In this document: one piece after another, positions 13,801-26,700 of the stretch | Numbering within the stretch: position 1 is the stretch's first letter | Layout of the letters: each line of letters starts with the position of its first letter | From: Aurelia coerulea | Taxonomy: Eukaryota; Cnidaria; Scyphozoa; Semaeostomeae; Ulmaridae | Direction of reading: 5' to 3' | Length of the DNA: 64,000 nt | Assembly: GCA_039566865.1 (NCBI GenBank) | Contig: CM076960.1 | Coordinates: 15,606,501-15,670,500, forward strand | Notes under the pieces: model-generated | What the model saw: the letters and a program-made list of their open reading frames with translations, nothing else | What the model was told of the DNA's origin: nothing | The model's database searches: none | Program-made: the position numbers and the translations under genes

Positions 13801-14679
13801 TCTGATTCCTCGATAGTAGGCGTTAAATGAAAATGATCCCGTAAATCATGACCTCCAAATTTCGATAGATTCTTTAGCAATAAATAATTCGCCTCCATTG
13901 TTCCGTGTACGTGCGTAGGGTAACTCGCAATCGTTTCAGGGACGTACTCCGCCAACACGTTAACATCAGTATCCAAATCATCTTCATCCATATACGCAGA
14001 TACATACTTGCTTTCGAGTAATTTCACGCGACGTATCCCAGGGCCTTTCCACGCAACTAACACGTGGTCTGTAAACGCGTGTTGTTTATGAAGGACTTCA
14101 ATAAAGTATTTTTCTGTTCTTGATAAGTGAATTCGCTTCGATATTTGCCCAGGTACCCTGTTGAATTCAGCAATAGGGGTGTTTTCAGGGTAGGATGAAT
14201 TGCCTACCCATGCAATTTTTTTCAGATGGGCTGGATTCGAAGAATTGCTCACCCAAAGCTCGGAGTTATCGTCGGATGAGATGTAGAATGTGAAATAACC
14301 TGGAAAAAATAAAAACATCATAAATCCTAAATCACCAGAGGGAAGATGATATAGCCTTTAGGTATGTGGACCATAGTTAATGAAGGTCTACAATATGCCA
14401 CACATGAAAACGAAAACTGGACAAAAGTGTGTCGCTTTTGCTGGTGGGAGGCTTTTTAATGAATTGCCACTCGATGCAAGGAAGATTGAGTCCAGGATTG
14501 TTTTTACTTCGTTTTTAAATGAACATTTCTCGTGAAGAAACTATCGATACGTATATTTCCTTTTATAAAACAAACACATAATGTAGCAGCTATAAGTTCT
14601 TTTCCTTTTACTTTTATGACAGGACCCTTAAGATAACAGCATAATCATTATGCTGATAGGTTATCCTGTATAAATATTC

Positions 14680-14710
<31 letters not shown>

Positions 14711-17700
14711 GGTGGCAACTAGAGATTTGTATCTCTCCTAGTTTAGGATTTAGAGATTTGATGACGTCACAACCTCAGATATGACGAATGCCACCATTTT
14801 GAAACTAACCAAGATACCAAAGGATTTCCACGGTAGACTTATAGCAAAATACCCTCCTTTTCTTCCAAGCCATTTAATTCAAAGAAAAATGTAATAGAGT
14901 TTTACACCCACTATATTAAAGATTTGAGCCCTATAGTTCAGTTACCATACTCCATCAACAGTTAATTCTAATAATTTGTTTTGATGTACAAAGACAAGAT
15001 CTCCTCGCTGGCATCTATGCATTAATACGACCACTTGGATATGTAGATCTTGCAAATGAAGCTTTGCTACAACTTTTATTGTATGGCAATAAAGATTTTC
15101 CTGTTTCACTAAATAGACATATTCTTGAGCTTACGCTACATTTTATCCATGAAACTGGTCGATTCGAGTGAATTTCTGTAGCCAATTACCCATCCCTTCA
15201 TAAGCCACCCGATTTTTGTCGCGGATTTAAAGAAGTTAAAGTAGTTTCTATTCTTTATCATCTTTATTTAATGGCCTCGGGGTAGACACAGCATTTTGCT
15301 CCCTGGGATTGATCGTCCTAGTAGTATTGTAGAGAAACGTTGTAAGTAATGTAGTTCGTAATGTGTATTGTAAATTTTATTTGGAATATATCATATAAAA
15401 AAAAATAAAAAAAACAGCTAATACCTAATTTCATCGCACAAAACGTGATAGCTAGCTTTAATCATAAAGTACGGGAAATCCGAAAAACGTGATAGTTAGC
15501 TTTAATCATAAAGTACGACACATTACCTGATTTAGGTGGATGGACATATCCAAATATCCGCTGACCATAACTCTGTTCTCTGTGTCTAACATATAAGTCA
15601 ACTGTGGTTGTACGTACATCTGGGTAAAGTGGAAAATGTTTGTTCTGTCTCAGCTCCTCTATCGTATTACCACACCATGCTTCCCAAATGTGAACATTCA
15701 TAAAGCCAGCAAACTAGAAAGAAACATGAATACTCCTAAATACTCTCCAGTTACTCTCACCTTGCATTTACTCCTAATACTCCCCTATCGCAGATCGGGT
15801 TTTTTATAATACTACGGTTTTAAATCTGACGGGAAATTTATGCTTTGTATTTGAAAACATATTTTATTATATTATATTATGCATACATATACATTGGGTT
15901 ATATCAGTTTGAGAAATAGATGATACAAACATGCTGCAAAAACATTACAAAACATATTGCATATCAATGGTGGATACAAATTCAACTTAAGCCTAACGCA
16001 TCATTTAACGATCTATAGGATAATATTCGCGAAAGAAAGATTTCACAAATTTTTCGATTGCAATCGTTCAGACGACTGAATAAATATCGAAGTAGATTTT
16101 TAGATAGTTGCATTGGACACAAATGAACATCCAAGCAAGATTATCTTAGGGGCTCATACTGTAAACCATACTCACGACACTTCATTCTCTTTAGCAAAAG
16201 ACTTTAAAATATCTATGTCCGTCGCTTGTTCATTTCATTTCATTTTGAATTATTTACCCAGGGTAATACATTCAGTTTATATATAAGAAAACTGTTTTAC
16301 AATGTGCCCTTCTAAAAAAACAATCAAATCTAACCTAATTACATGGTGTATCTATGATATAAACTCTACAATAAAAACAAGGAAGAAAATCTCAATTTAA
16401 AGAGAAAAGAAAAATTGACCAAACACTGCTTTCGATGTAATGGTCTTCATCCGGGTATATATCTATGATTTTTTAAAAAGGTCTTGAGCCTGTTTTTAAA
16501 AATTGCCAGTAACGGGGGGGTTTTAATTTCGGGGCTCAATTGGTTCCAAACAGTCACTCCGCGATACTAAAAGCTTCGTTGCTCATTAGATGTTATATAA
16601 CGTGGGATCTCAAGATCTGTTTCAGTACTCCGTAGGACTCGGCTCCTACAATCAGACAGTTTGAAACTAAAGTAGATAGGCTTAACTAAAGTAGATAGAT
16701 AAGGTAAAATCCTGAAGATATTATCAGGAACTTATCTGAAATTTTCTGTGAGGCGAGTTTTAAATGAGGATGTTTGTCAATCCTGGTTTTACGGAAAGGG
16801 TACCTGATAGTGTCTGAAGTGCGTGTGTGGGATAAGCATAGCTTGCGTGCACCCCCTGCTGTTTCCGTTGACTTGAAACTTTCCAAATTCAACGGAAACA
16901 GTAGGGGATACACGCAGGCTAGATAAGCAGCGTTAAAAAAGAGAAGCTTTCATGATAAAAAAGAAAGTTATCTTGCTTAAAGGGAATCGACATAGTTAAA
17001 AGCTGGCCCGGGCCAAGTTAAACATATAATCTATTGTATTCAACAACTTTGACGCCTGCGGTTTCATTGTGTGGAGAAGGAAACAATGGGTTTGTGGGCG
17101 TTTCTAGAGCCTAATTAGAGCAGCTTGTCGATATAGCTATGTCTATTCCCTTTTACAAAATTAATTTGAACATAAAACAATGGAAACAAAATTCAGGATG
17201 AAAGAATAGGATGAAGGAACTTTTTAACACTTCGCAGCTGAATTGAAATAGAAGCTGAGTAGAGCAAACATAGAACTGAAGGAAGGGACATGGATATTTT
17301 CCAGGCAGCCATTTCCTATCTTTTTACAGTTCACCTCAAATTACACACCACGTGAGGTTTGCGATAACGCAAATTGCTCATGCAATACTCTTGGATTAGC
17401 TTTCAAGATTAACATGCCTGCTCTCAAACTACCAATATCAACAAACGAGGTATCTATGTTCAAGGTTAACTATCGAGGAACATTTTTAGAATGATTAGAC
17501 ATTAATTGAAGCTAAATTCACCGCGCTGGAGTCAACCAAATCCGTATACATCTTTTTGCGACACCTGGTAGAACCAAAGATGAGCACGAATCTTTGATAG
17601 AGATATTTTTAGATAATTTCACCAGGACAAGGTTCGTTGGTCATCGAGTAAAATTCTAAAATTTTGGAAGAATATTTACCCTTGGTTAAAAGATAAGTAT

Positions 17701-20700
17701 AAGGCATAAGATACTAACGGTAATATCTGCTGGCTTCCGTTTCTTCCTCTTCTTCTTTGGTATAGGTGTAAACGTCGGAGCACTAGCAGATGCTTGCTGC
17801 TTACTTCCTGCCGGAGTGGCCGCTGTCTGGACAAAATCACTCTGAACTGGAATAAAAGGAAATAGAAATACCGTAAAAGCTCTATTAAGCTTCCGGGGGG
17901 CTTATTTAATTTTGAACACTTTTTAGTCCTAAGTCCTTTTAAAAAATCATGAAACACCAGGGTCAAAATTGAGAAAATGAAACGGAAAGAATAAATCGGC
18001 AAGAGTATTGCAATGATACCTTGAGGTGGCGACGATGCAGCATCAGTGCTGAGTCCATTTTGCGGGATATATTTGTCAATTTCCTGGAAAATAAAATGTT
18101 TCCAGGTTGTAGAAAGAGTGACGTTTGTTCACTGATTTAATGACGTAAAAGAAGTACAGCAATGAAGTGCTGCAAAACCTAAAATAATGAGGAGTAAAAG
18201 GAGGAGAAATATTTCGGTCTGGCAGAAAGAAATTGTTGCAGAAAAAGGGCAGGTAAATTGAATAAGCAAGGAAAGAGAAAGTTGACGCAGTGTTAAATTA
18301 TAAACTTGCAATCGGTGAAATTATGAACTTCCGAAGTCCTGTTGAAAGAAAATGAAGGACAGAAGGACGACTTGTCTTATTAACTTGTCTTGTTGTCCTA
18401 TAAGGAAAGCTCACAGCTGGATATCCGGTGGTCCAGTAAACTTGCCCAAGTCTATCTCTTCAGTCCGTCACCATTCCATTTAAGGTAGTTCCTGGATCCG
18501 CCATTTTCTGGATCCGCCATTCCAACATTCCGTCAAGAGAGCTTTGACGGAATGTTGGAATGGCGGATCCAGGAAATGGCGGATCAAGGAAATGGCGGAT
18601 CCAGCAACTACCGTAAAGGGAACGGTAAGACGGACTGAATTGATAGACTTGGGGCAAGTCTAGTGGTCCAGAAGGTGAAAGTATTGATCTCGATATTTGA
18701 CCAGTAGCAATGGAGACTTTGAATTGCTTGAATTGAATTGAAAGGAATATTGCATTGAAGGCTAACGTAGAGCTCTTAAATAATTCTCGCAGCTACTGAT
18801 GCAGATGTTGCAGTGCTTTGACTGGAATTCTAAACACAATGACAATCTAGCGTAGGTTATTTCAAAGGGGTACCGTCACCAAATTGTAAACCGATCTGTA
18901 AACACTATTGTTTTAGGCATGTGTTCATTGTTTTCTACAGTTTGTTTGGTGGCTTCACCCAAGCAATCAAAAAGTAACCGTCAAAAATCCACTTGTATCC
19001 GAACAATCGTAAAAGGTATGAATATTTAATTTGTTCCTAAGTACAAAGATTTCTCTTCCAAATGACACTTTCATTCTGAAAAAAAGAGAAGTCTGTGTGA
19101 TTTTGCCTTTCAAAAAACTTCAAAATCACCATTTCGAAAAAATGTCGAGGCGAGAGGCCCCTTTAAACATAGGATCGTTTCCAGAATCATCAATTTGCTT
19201 TAGTCAAAAACATACCTGGAGAATTGCATCAACTTCTTGGTCTTTCGTTAGATTCTTGCTCAAAACATTTGTGATCCACTCTTGTGATGTATATTTAACA
19301 CGGTGCTTATCATCATCTGTGGGAAAATAATATAAACAATCAAAATAAAGTGCAAGCACCAATGAAACTGCGCCTAGTGTGAGAATCAAAGTACTTAGAT
19401 ATGAGCCTTGTGGAACAACACGTTCAACATAAGAAATCATTTATACATAGGCCAGGCTGCAACCTACGAGGGGTTAGAAAATGATACAGAAAATGGGCTT
19501 ATGATACCAAATTACTGTGAGGAATAGAAAACCTAAGGCTCGACTGCAACATTACGCAATAAAAATTAATTATTCTTGAGGTTTTAAACTAAAAAAGCTA
19601 CATGAGATCAAAACAGATCTCCTTTCATTGAACCAAATTTCAACTAACAGCCGTTAGCAACACATAACAAGGGCCAGGTCATCAGCAAGCCATTCACTTC
19701 CCCTGAATACAGCCTCATTTGCATGGGCAGGGGGCAGGCAACACCCCTCTCTGTTGCCTAGAAAAGAGAACAGAGCTTCGAGCCTCCCGCGTAGTAAGAG
19801 ACATAACCTTTCCTTGTTAATACTGTCTGCCTCTCACGTCAACTTGTACTGGGGAAGATTATAAAACAGCACAATGCTCAAGATATTTCCAAAACACAGG
19901 CCGGTGAAAGTTATATCAATCCAGCTTCGAACCCAGGGCAATAATGGGCGGCCAGTTGCTAACATTGCAAAGCGCAGAAAGCAGTCATATGGCCTCCACA
20001 ACTTTGATGTCTGAATATGGCGCCATTACTGTAAAGTGGGCATGCATAATTTTTTGACATAAATTATCCTACGTTAGTCACAAGGCGTCAGGAAGGCACC
20101 AGAGCACCAGGGGTATTACGTACGCTGAAGGGAGGCTGGAGACCGTGATAGCTCTGAAATCGAGGTTGATATCAATCCTTCATTATCGCGGGACTTTGCA
20201 AATGGCGTGACTAGGAAGCACATTTCGTGACTTGGACTTAGCTTCACGAAAGAGGAGGATCTGGAATTTAATGAGATTTCTGGATGAAAAGAGATTTCTT
20301 GAAAGATTAGCGCATAGCAATCCAGAGATTATAGCAAAATATGGATTTCACCCCCCCCCCCCCCCCACAACGTTAATAAAACCAAGACGAATATAACTTT
20401 TCATTTAACGAGAGATCTTTGAATCTGTCTTTCTTTGCATCTTTGAAGCCACTTTTAATTTAATTTTCTATTTTTTAATAATCACTGTTAATAATGTAAT
20501 TTCAATTACAATTCTTTGCATCTTTGAAGCCACTAGTAAACTTAGTGGCATTTGTATATGGTGAACCATAAAATGAAACGAACTGAACTGAACTGAACAA
20601 ATTTCAGCCTCTTTATTCGGTAATCGATCGAAGTGTCTCTTTTGTAGTTCACGAAATGGATGAGCCGTGTCTAAGCCTGTTTTCAAGAATTCTATAATGA

Positions 20701-23700
20701 TAAAATGTTTCATAAGCTCGCTCGTGACTTGAGAAAGAAAGAAGTACTAACTCGACCAACCAAATTTTCGGGTCTGAGCCATACTCTTTTATCTTTATAG
20801 GAACATTCTGTGTTAAATAAAACCCCAGATTTGGTCTAGACTTAAGAACAGTCAACAGCGTACGGCAATCGAAGTACTAGAATTTCTTTTAAGAGAAATT
20901 CAATTCTTGGATCACTAAAATGTAAGAAACTTCAGCATTGGGACCAAAATATTTAAGAAAATATTTCTTTCATTTAAGAAAATCCACAGCACCTTTTCAC
21001 TCTACACTTTTTTTAATAAGGAACCATAAAAACATGTACCAGGATGGCCGTAAATTTAAGAAACTCTAGTACCAAGTAATAACTTCGAACAGAACTAAGA
21101 AACTTTAGATGCTAAATTCAAAGATATATATGTATATATGTCGAGATCAGCCTATATGTCGAGATCAGCCCTTTGAACACCAAAAGAGGGGCAGCGCAAC
21201 AAGAAGTGTTCCGTATCCTCGATTCCGTCGTCACTTGGGCACATTGGGTTTATTGTATCTCTAAAATTGTGTTGAAATTTGTGAACGTTTAACTTGCTGA
21301 GACCATCCCAGAGTTGAGTAAGATAAGACAGGCCCTTTGGGTTATGAATCCCAAATACAGATTTTGTAGGGGGCGGATTATGGATAGTAGCTTTTCTTAA
21401 AAACAGCAACAGAGGGTGACAATCTACTTTCAGGATCAAGCTTATTCCACTCAGACAAACAGTGAGGATAAAAACTAGATTTATATTTTTCTGTCCTTGC
21501 TCGTATTTGCCCGATTGTGTCACGTTCGCGAAGTGAATACTGGATCTGTTGAAGTGGTGGCATACTAAGTAATTTGGGAGCCCTTTAGACAAAACAAAAT
21601 GAACTCTACACTTCTGGCATTAAAAGATAAGCAACACATAAGAAACGTTTGGTAGCAAAATGGCCCAAAAATTCAAATAAACTGCCTACCAGCACCGGAC
21701 CTTAGTTTCTTATAAAAAAAAATGAGTGTAGTATTACTCAGAGGAACTTGAGTAATGTCTAACCTCAAGACGATATGGCACAGCTTCAAATAACTTTGTT
21801 ATGAAATGCTCACAAGGGCAAAGGATGTACTTTGATACTCAAATGATGACAAGTTTCAGAGACTTTTAGCACTGGGTCAAATCTTTAAATAGTTAGGTTA
21901 CGTTTGAAGCTCAACTCGAAAGATCGATGTTCTTCCATAAAAAAGAGTGCGCTTAATGATATGCAAAAATAAATCAAAATTTACAAGCTCTTTCAAGGTG
22001 AATTTTCATAATCTCATAAATTCATAAATTCATGATTAAATTATACCAATCCTATAACTAAAATCTGACAAAGGCCTTTCATGATGTTAACATTTAATGC
22101 TCTCATGTTATTAGTTTCAGAACATTGATCATTTATTAAAACGACAGGGTCACGGGTTTCACCGCAGTATAAGCCGTCATGATTGATAAGAAGTTTAGAA
22201 GCAGTTTTAGCACGAGTTATTAGACACTTCACGGGTTATTAGACACACGGGTTATCAGACATATCTAGCATGGGTTATTAGACACTTCAGAATGAATCAG
22301 TAGGAGACATTAAGTTCTTTTTATTCAATCAAAACGGTCAGAATATACGCAACGTTTCTTGAAAATTTCTTAAATATTTAATGCCTTGAATGTAGAATTA
22401 ATTTGTTTCCGATAAAAGGGCTTCCAAAGAATCACACTCATAAAAATGTCTGTACCTGTCACCCGGGGGGAGGGGGGGGTACTTGACTTAACTTTGTACG
22501 GGGGTTTGCCCACGAAAAAAATTTTTTTTACCCTGCTCCAGAATTTTTCGCTCAAAATGATAACCTGTTCTAGAAAAAATTGGTGAAAAGTATACTCAGA
22601 AACATGAAATTTGACCGAAAAATGACCCTATCTAGCAGAATATTCCCCTTTGACATGTTTTGATACCCTGTGCTAGAAAAAATTGGTGAAAACGATACCC
22701 TTAAAAACGGCACATCCCCGTCGGACAAATATACTAAATACCCCCCCCCCCGGGACCTGTCAGTTGTAATGTCTGCAAATGTGAAGTTCGTAGTTTAAGC
22801 TCCTGTTACCACTGGAGTTCAACAAGTCCTGCCATTCACGTATTGTTTTACGAAGAAACTCTGTACAAAAATCTCAACTTTGAGATCATGAAAAAATCGA
22901 GGACCTTTTATCTTTATTCTATTTCTAGGAATGTGATGTACATTTACACTTGTTAGTTGTATCTCATTGCTCAGTATTACTTGAGAATGTATACCCTGGG
23001 TACCAGACTCTCTAACATAATAAAATGGTAGAGAATGTATGAACAGTTTACCGCCGTAGCTTTAAAAAACAAAAAAGAACACCAATTGGCAATCATAGTT
23101 TGATATGTGATACCAGTGCATTTCCTTGAAACCTTTAGAAACCATCATTACGTGATTCTATTTAAAAATCGTGGCAAGAAATCGCCTACACTCTTTTTTT
23201 TATTAGAATACTATAAATTTTTTCCAGCCTCAATATTCTTAAAACAATTTTCGTTTTGAGCCTTAACATATTCTTAAAGTATTCTTATTTTTTCAAATCT
23301 GATATGGTTTCAGCGGAACATAGTTCAAAGAAGTGTCATATCATTATGAAGAAATAGTCGAACGAAAGACAAATTTATGCAATTGTAACAATAAGAATGT
23401 TATGAACATCGCAAAACAGGCAACTGCTGGAAAATGAGACACAAATATACGAGCTGAGGCTGAGCAATATTCTCATAATATTCTTAAAATTTGGATGATT
23501 CTGAGCCTGAATATTCTTATAAACAATATTCTTATAAAAAAAGAGTGTATGCAATTTTCAGCCTTTCTGGCTAGCTAGCTTTTTGCGTAAGATCAGAGAA
23601 CAAGGAACGTTCTTTGCCTCCCTTAGAGTACCCTGGGCACCAGAGCAAAAACAAAAACAAAAAATAATTTAGAGTTTAATTTTTTTAATCTCTCTGGCAC

Positions 23701-26700
23701 CCAGGGTGCCCTTAGAGGTGAACATTGCCTTACGTATTGTTGTATGTCGTAATTATAGCAAACTAGGAAAGACAGGGAAGGGTAGATTATTAATTTTCTG
23801 AATCTAAGACGAACAGGACTTTTATGTGTATAAAGGAATACAAAATATAAAAAAAAATCGAGGTGGCATCAAAATATGATACAGGTGCTGATGACAATCA
23901 ACTAATTCATCTCATATGGCCTTTGTATCTGAGTTTGATTAAGCGTTTAAGAAAATCTTGAAGTTTTGCTGTAGTTTTCACGAGTGATTCTTTCAAACAT
24001 TGACGAAAGTGTCGTACAGCTGTTTTCACATCGTAAAATAAATATTATGGCAGTTGAACAGACATGCACTTCACATTTCATTATGTTTCTGTCCAATGTT
24101 TTTCTTTTAATTCAAATATGCTAACTTATGTAAGAAAAAGCCGAACCGAAGTTTGTCAACAACGAACCTGTCAAAGGAAATACTTTATGAAAACTGATAG
24201 GTTTTGGCACAGTTTAATATTTTGGGTTTGCTTAAAGTAATTCAACGGCGTTAAAAGCAACTTAGCTAGGAGGACTGGGTCAGTCTAAATACAACCTATT
24301 GTATTTGGTGTTCTCGATCGATGAAAACAATAGAAACATGATTGGCGTCTGCCGTTCTTTTGTGCTATGTTTAGATCATGTCGCATCACTTGATGGAGTT
24401 GGAGGTGGGCAATAATGGGCGAGTTAAAGGGGCTCCGTCGTCAAAATGTAAACAAAATGATGATTTTTAAAGTTTTTTGGAAGGAGATATCACACGGGAT
24501 TTTCAAATTTTTTTCAAAATGAAAGTTGCTGTTTGGACATTTATCATTGGACTTCATTAAGGAACAAACCAAACATTCATATCTTCTACGATTGCTCGGA
24601 TATAAGTGGATTTTTAACGGTCACTTTTTGGTGGCTTGGGTGAAGCCAACCCACCAATAGCCTGCGTTTATGAGTCTGCACGCAGGCTACCCCACCAAAC
24701 AAACTGTAGAAAACAATGAATGAACAATGGATAATTGCTGACATGTGCGAGTTTACGGATTTGTTTACTGTTTGACGACGGAGCCCCTTTAAGAAAAGGT
24801 TCAAAATTTGTCTTCTAGGTGAGTCAGAAAAATACCAGGACATTTGAAAATCTGCAAAAATTGGTCATGCAAATATTTTGAACTATGTTATGAGGTATGT
24901 CTTGGTCAGTTCCTACGCTACACGTTTTTTTATAAGAAACTTGGATCAGCACTTGGTACTAAAAGTTTCTTAATTTCGCATGACAATTTCGGTGTTTTAG
25001 CAGTAAAAGTTTCTTAATTAGTTTCTTATTTTTTTGGGGCCTAAAATTGCAGTATTGTTCGAAGTTGAGCCTTCTTCTCGACAAAGGGCTTCCATTTTGC
25101 ATTGACATTGTCATAAAGAAGAAGCCATGCACATCAAGGCAAAAATTTACCAATTTTGCAGTTAAAAGTCAAGAAAAGACGAAGGTAACTTTGTTAGAGA
25201 GACATAGAATAAGAGAGACATACAGAAATAAAGTTTTGAGTTTCTTAACTGTTCTTGAGCGTAGTACTAGAGTTTCTTAAATGTTTGGTCATCGTAGTAC
25301 TTGTTTCTTATAAACCAGTTTCTTATAAAAAAACGTGTAGCCCAGGAGCCAACAATAATTTCCTGCACAAATGCCCAGAGTTTGTGAAATTGCTTTAATT
25401 TGCGAATGCCAAGGGGGCTGGGCACTGATAACATGCCATATTCTCAGTAACTTATGTGGCCCAATGCCCAGGGGGCTGGGACAAGAAATAAAGTCAAATA
25501 CCCATGGATGGGGGTCTTTATAGCCTTTGAGCTAATATCTGGGGGTCTCCCAGGGGGTAGTCATGTTTGGAATTGAGCAAGGCATTAGAAGACAACCTAA
25601 CTATGTTATCAAATTACTGCTATTGCTGAAAACCTTATGGTGTTCTCCCATTCATCGTCCATCACAGTCTTAGAGCCATGATTTCTCATTGAGTTTTAAA
25701 CAAAATAAAGACACTTTATCCTAGGTTCTTTTTGGCTGTGAGGTCTGTAAATTGTTGCAAAATAATATGCTGTTTTCTTCCAAACAATACTGTTTTAAAT
25801 TCCTTGGATAAAACCTCAAGTATGTATCTCTTTAAATCCATTGTCCTCCAGACACGAGTTCCATTCAACAAAATGATAAAGAGATTAAACATAATTTTAT
25901 CTCCAACTTAGACGTTGTGGTTTGGCTACAAAATCATTTTTCATGTTTATATAAAACAGTGCTGCTTGAGGCTGAAAATAGGAGTGACTTTCTTATCTAT
26001 AGGTTGCCACCTACATATATGTGTTTAAGAAGCTGCCTGTAAGAAACCAAGAATCTCAACTGTTGGAGGTCCAAAAAATCAAGAAACTCCAGACTGGGAA
26101 AATGAAACTTAAGACACTAAATATTTTGATGGGATGAATCCTATAGGTTACCTTATTTACACTTGTTTCCTGTATCATATTATTAGGAAAGGCACTTCAA
26201 GTAATGCCTAAACATTGGAACAACTTCAAAAACCTTTGCTTTGACAGGTTCAGGAGGGCGCATGTGGTCAACATGAAGCTTGTTGTGAAACCCTTGGAAA
26301 CCTATAAGAAACTCCAAAGAAATTCTGAGTACTCAGAATCTGACAAACAGAAGAAACTTTCAGTACAGGCTCAAAGTATAAGATAACTGTTCTGATAGAA
26401 AACCATAAATAATTAATGTTCATATGAAGTGTCGGAAAGTCTGAAAAATTGTACTATAGGAAAAAGCATGGAACTTGCACAATAAAAGCTTCAAAGCTAA
26501 ATCTACAATGGAGTTTACAAAACAGAAAATTGCCTTTGTTGCTCTACTTGTGATCTAGCCAGATGGTTTTCTAATTGTGACAAAGAAAACACTTTTTCCC
26601 TCAAATTAAAAAAACAGCTGGCCAGGGTATTGAATCATAAATTTATCAATGAAAACAGTTTTCTGATGGTAAGAATTAATTAACATTTAACGTTGAAATT

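Noticed and set aside
17719..17846. KKKRKKRK run as a nuclear localisation signal of a separate gene
   Set aside because: Phase, strand and order place it in the stem of the type II glycosyltransferase, directly before the PA14 exon.
25047..25280. Open frame shared by the three family A MITE copies
   Set aside because: Sharing reflects DNA identity of a non-autonomous element of about 420 bp; no transposase motif and no codon-level constraint can be seen.
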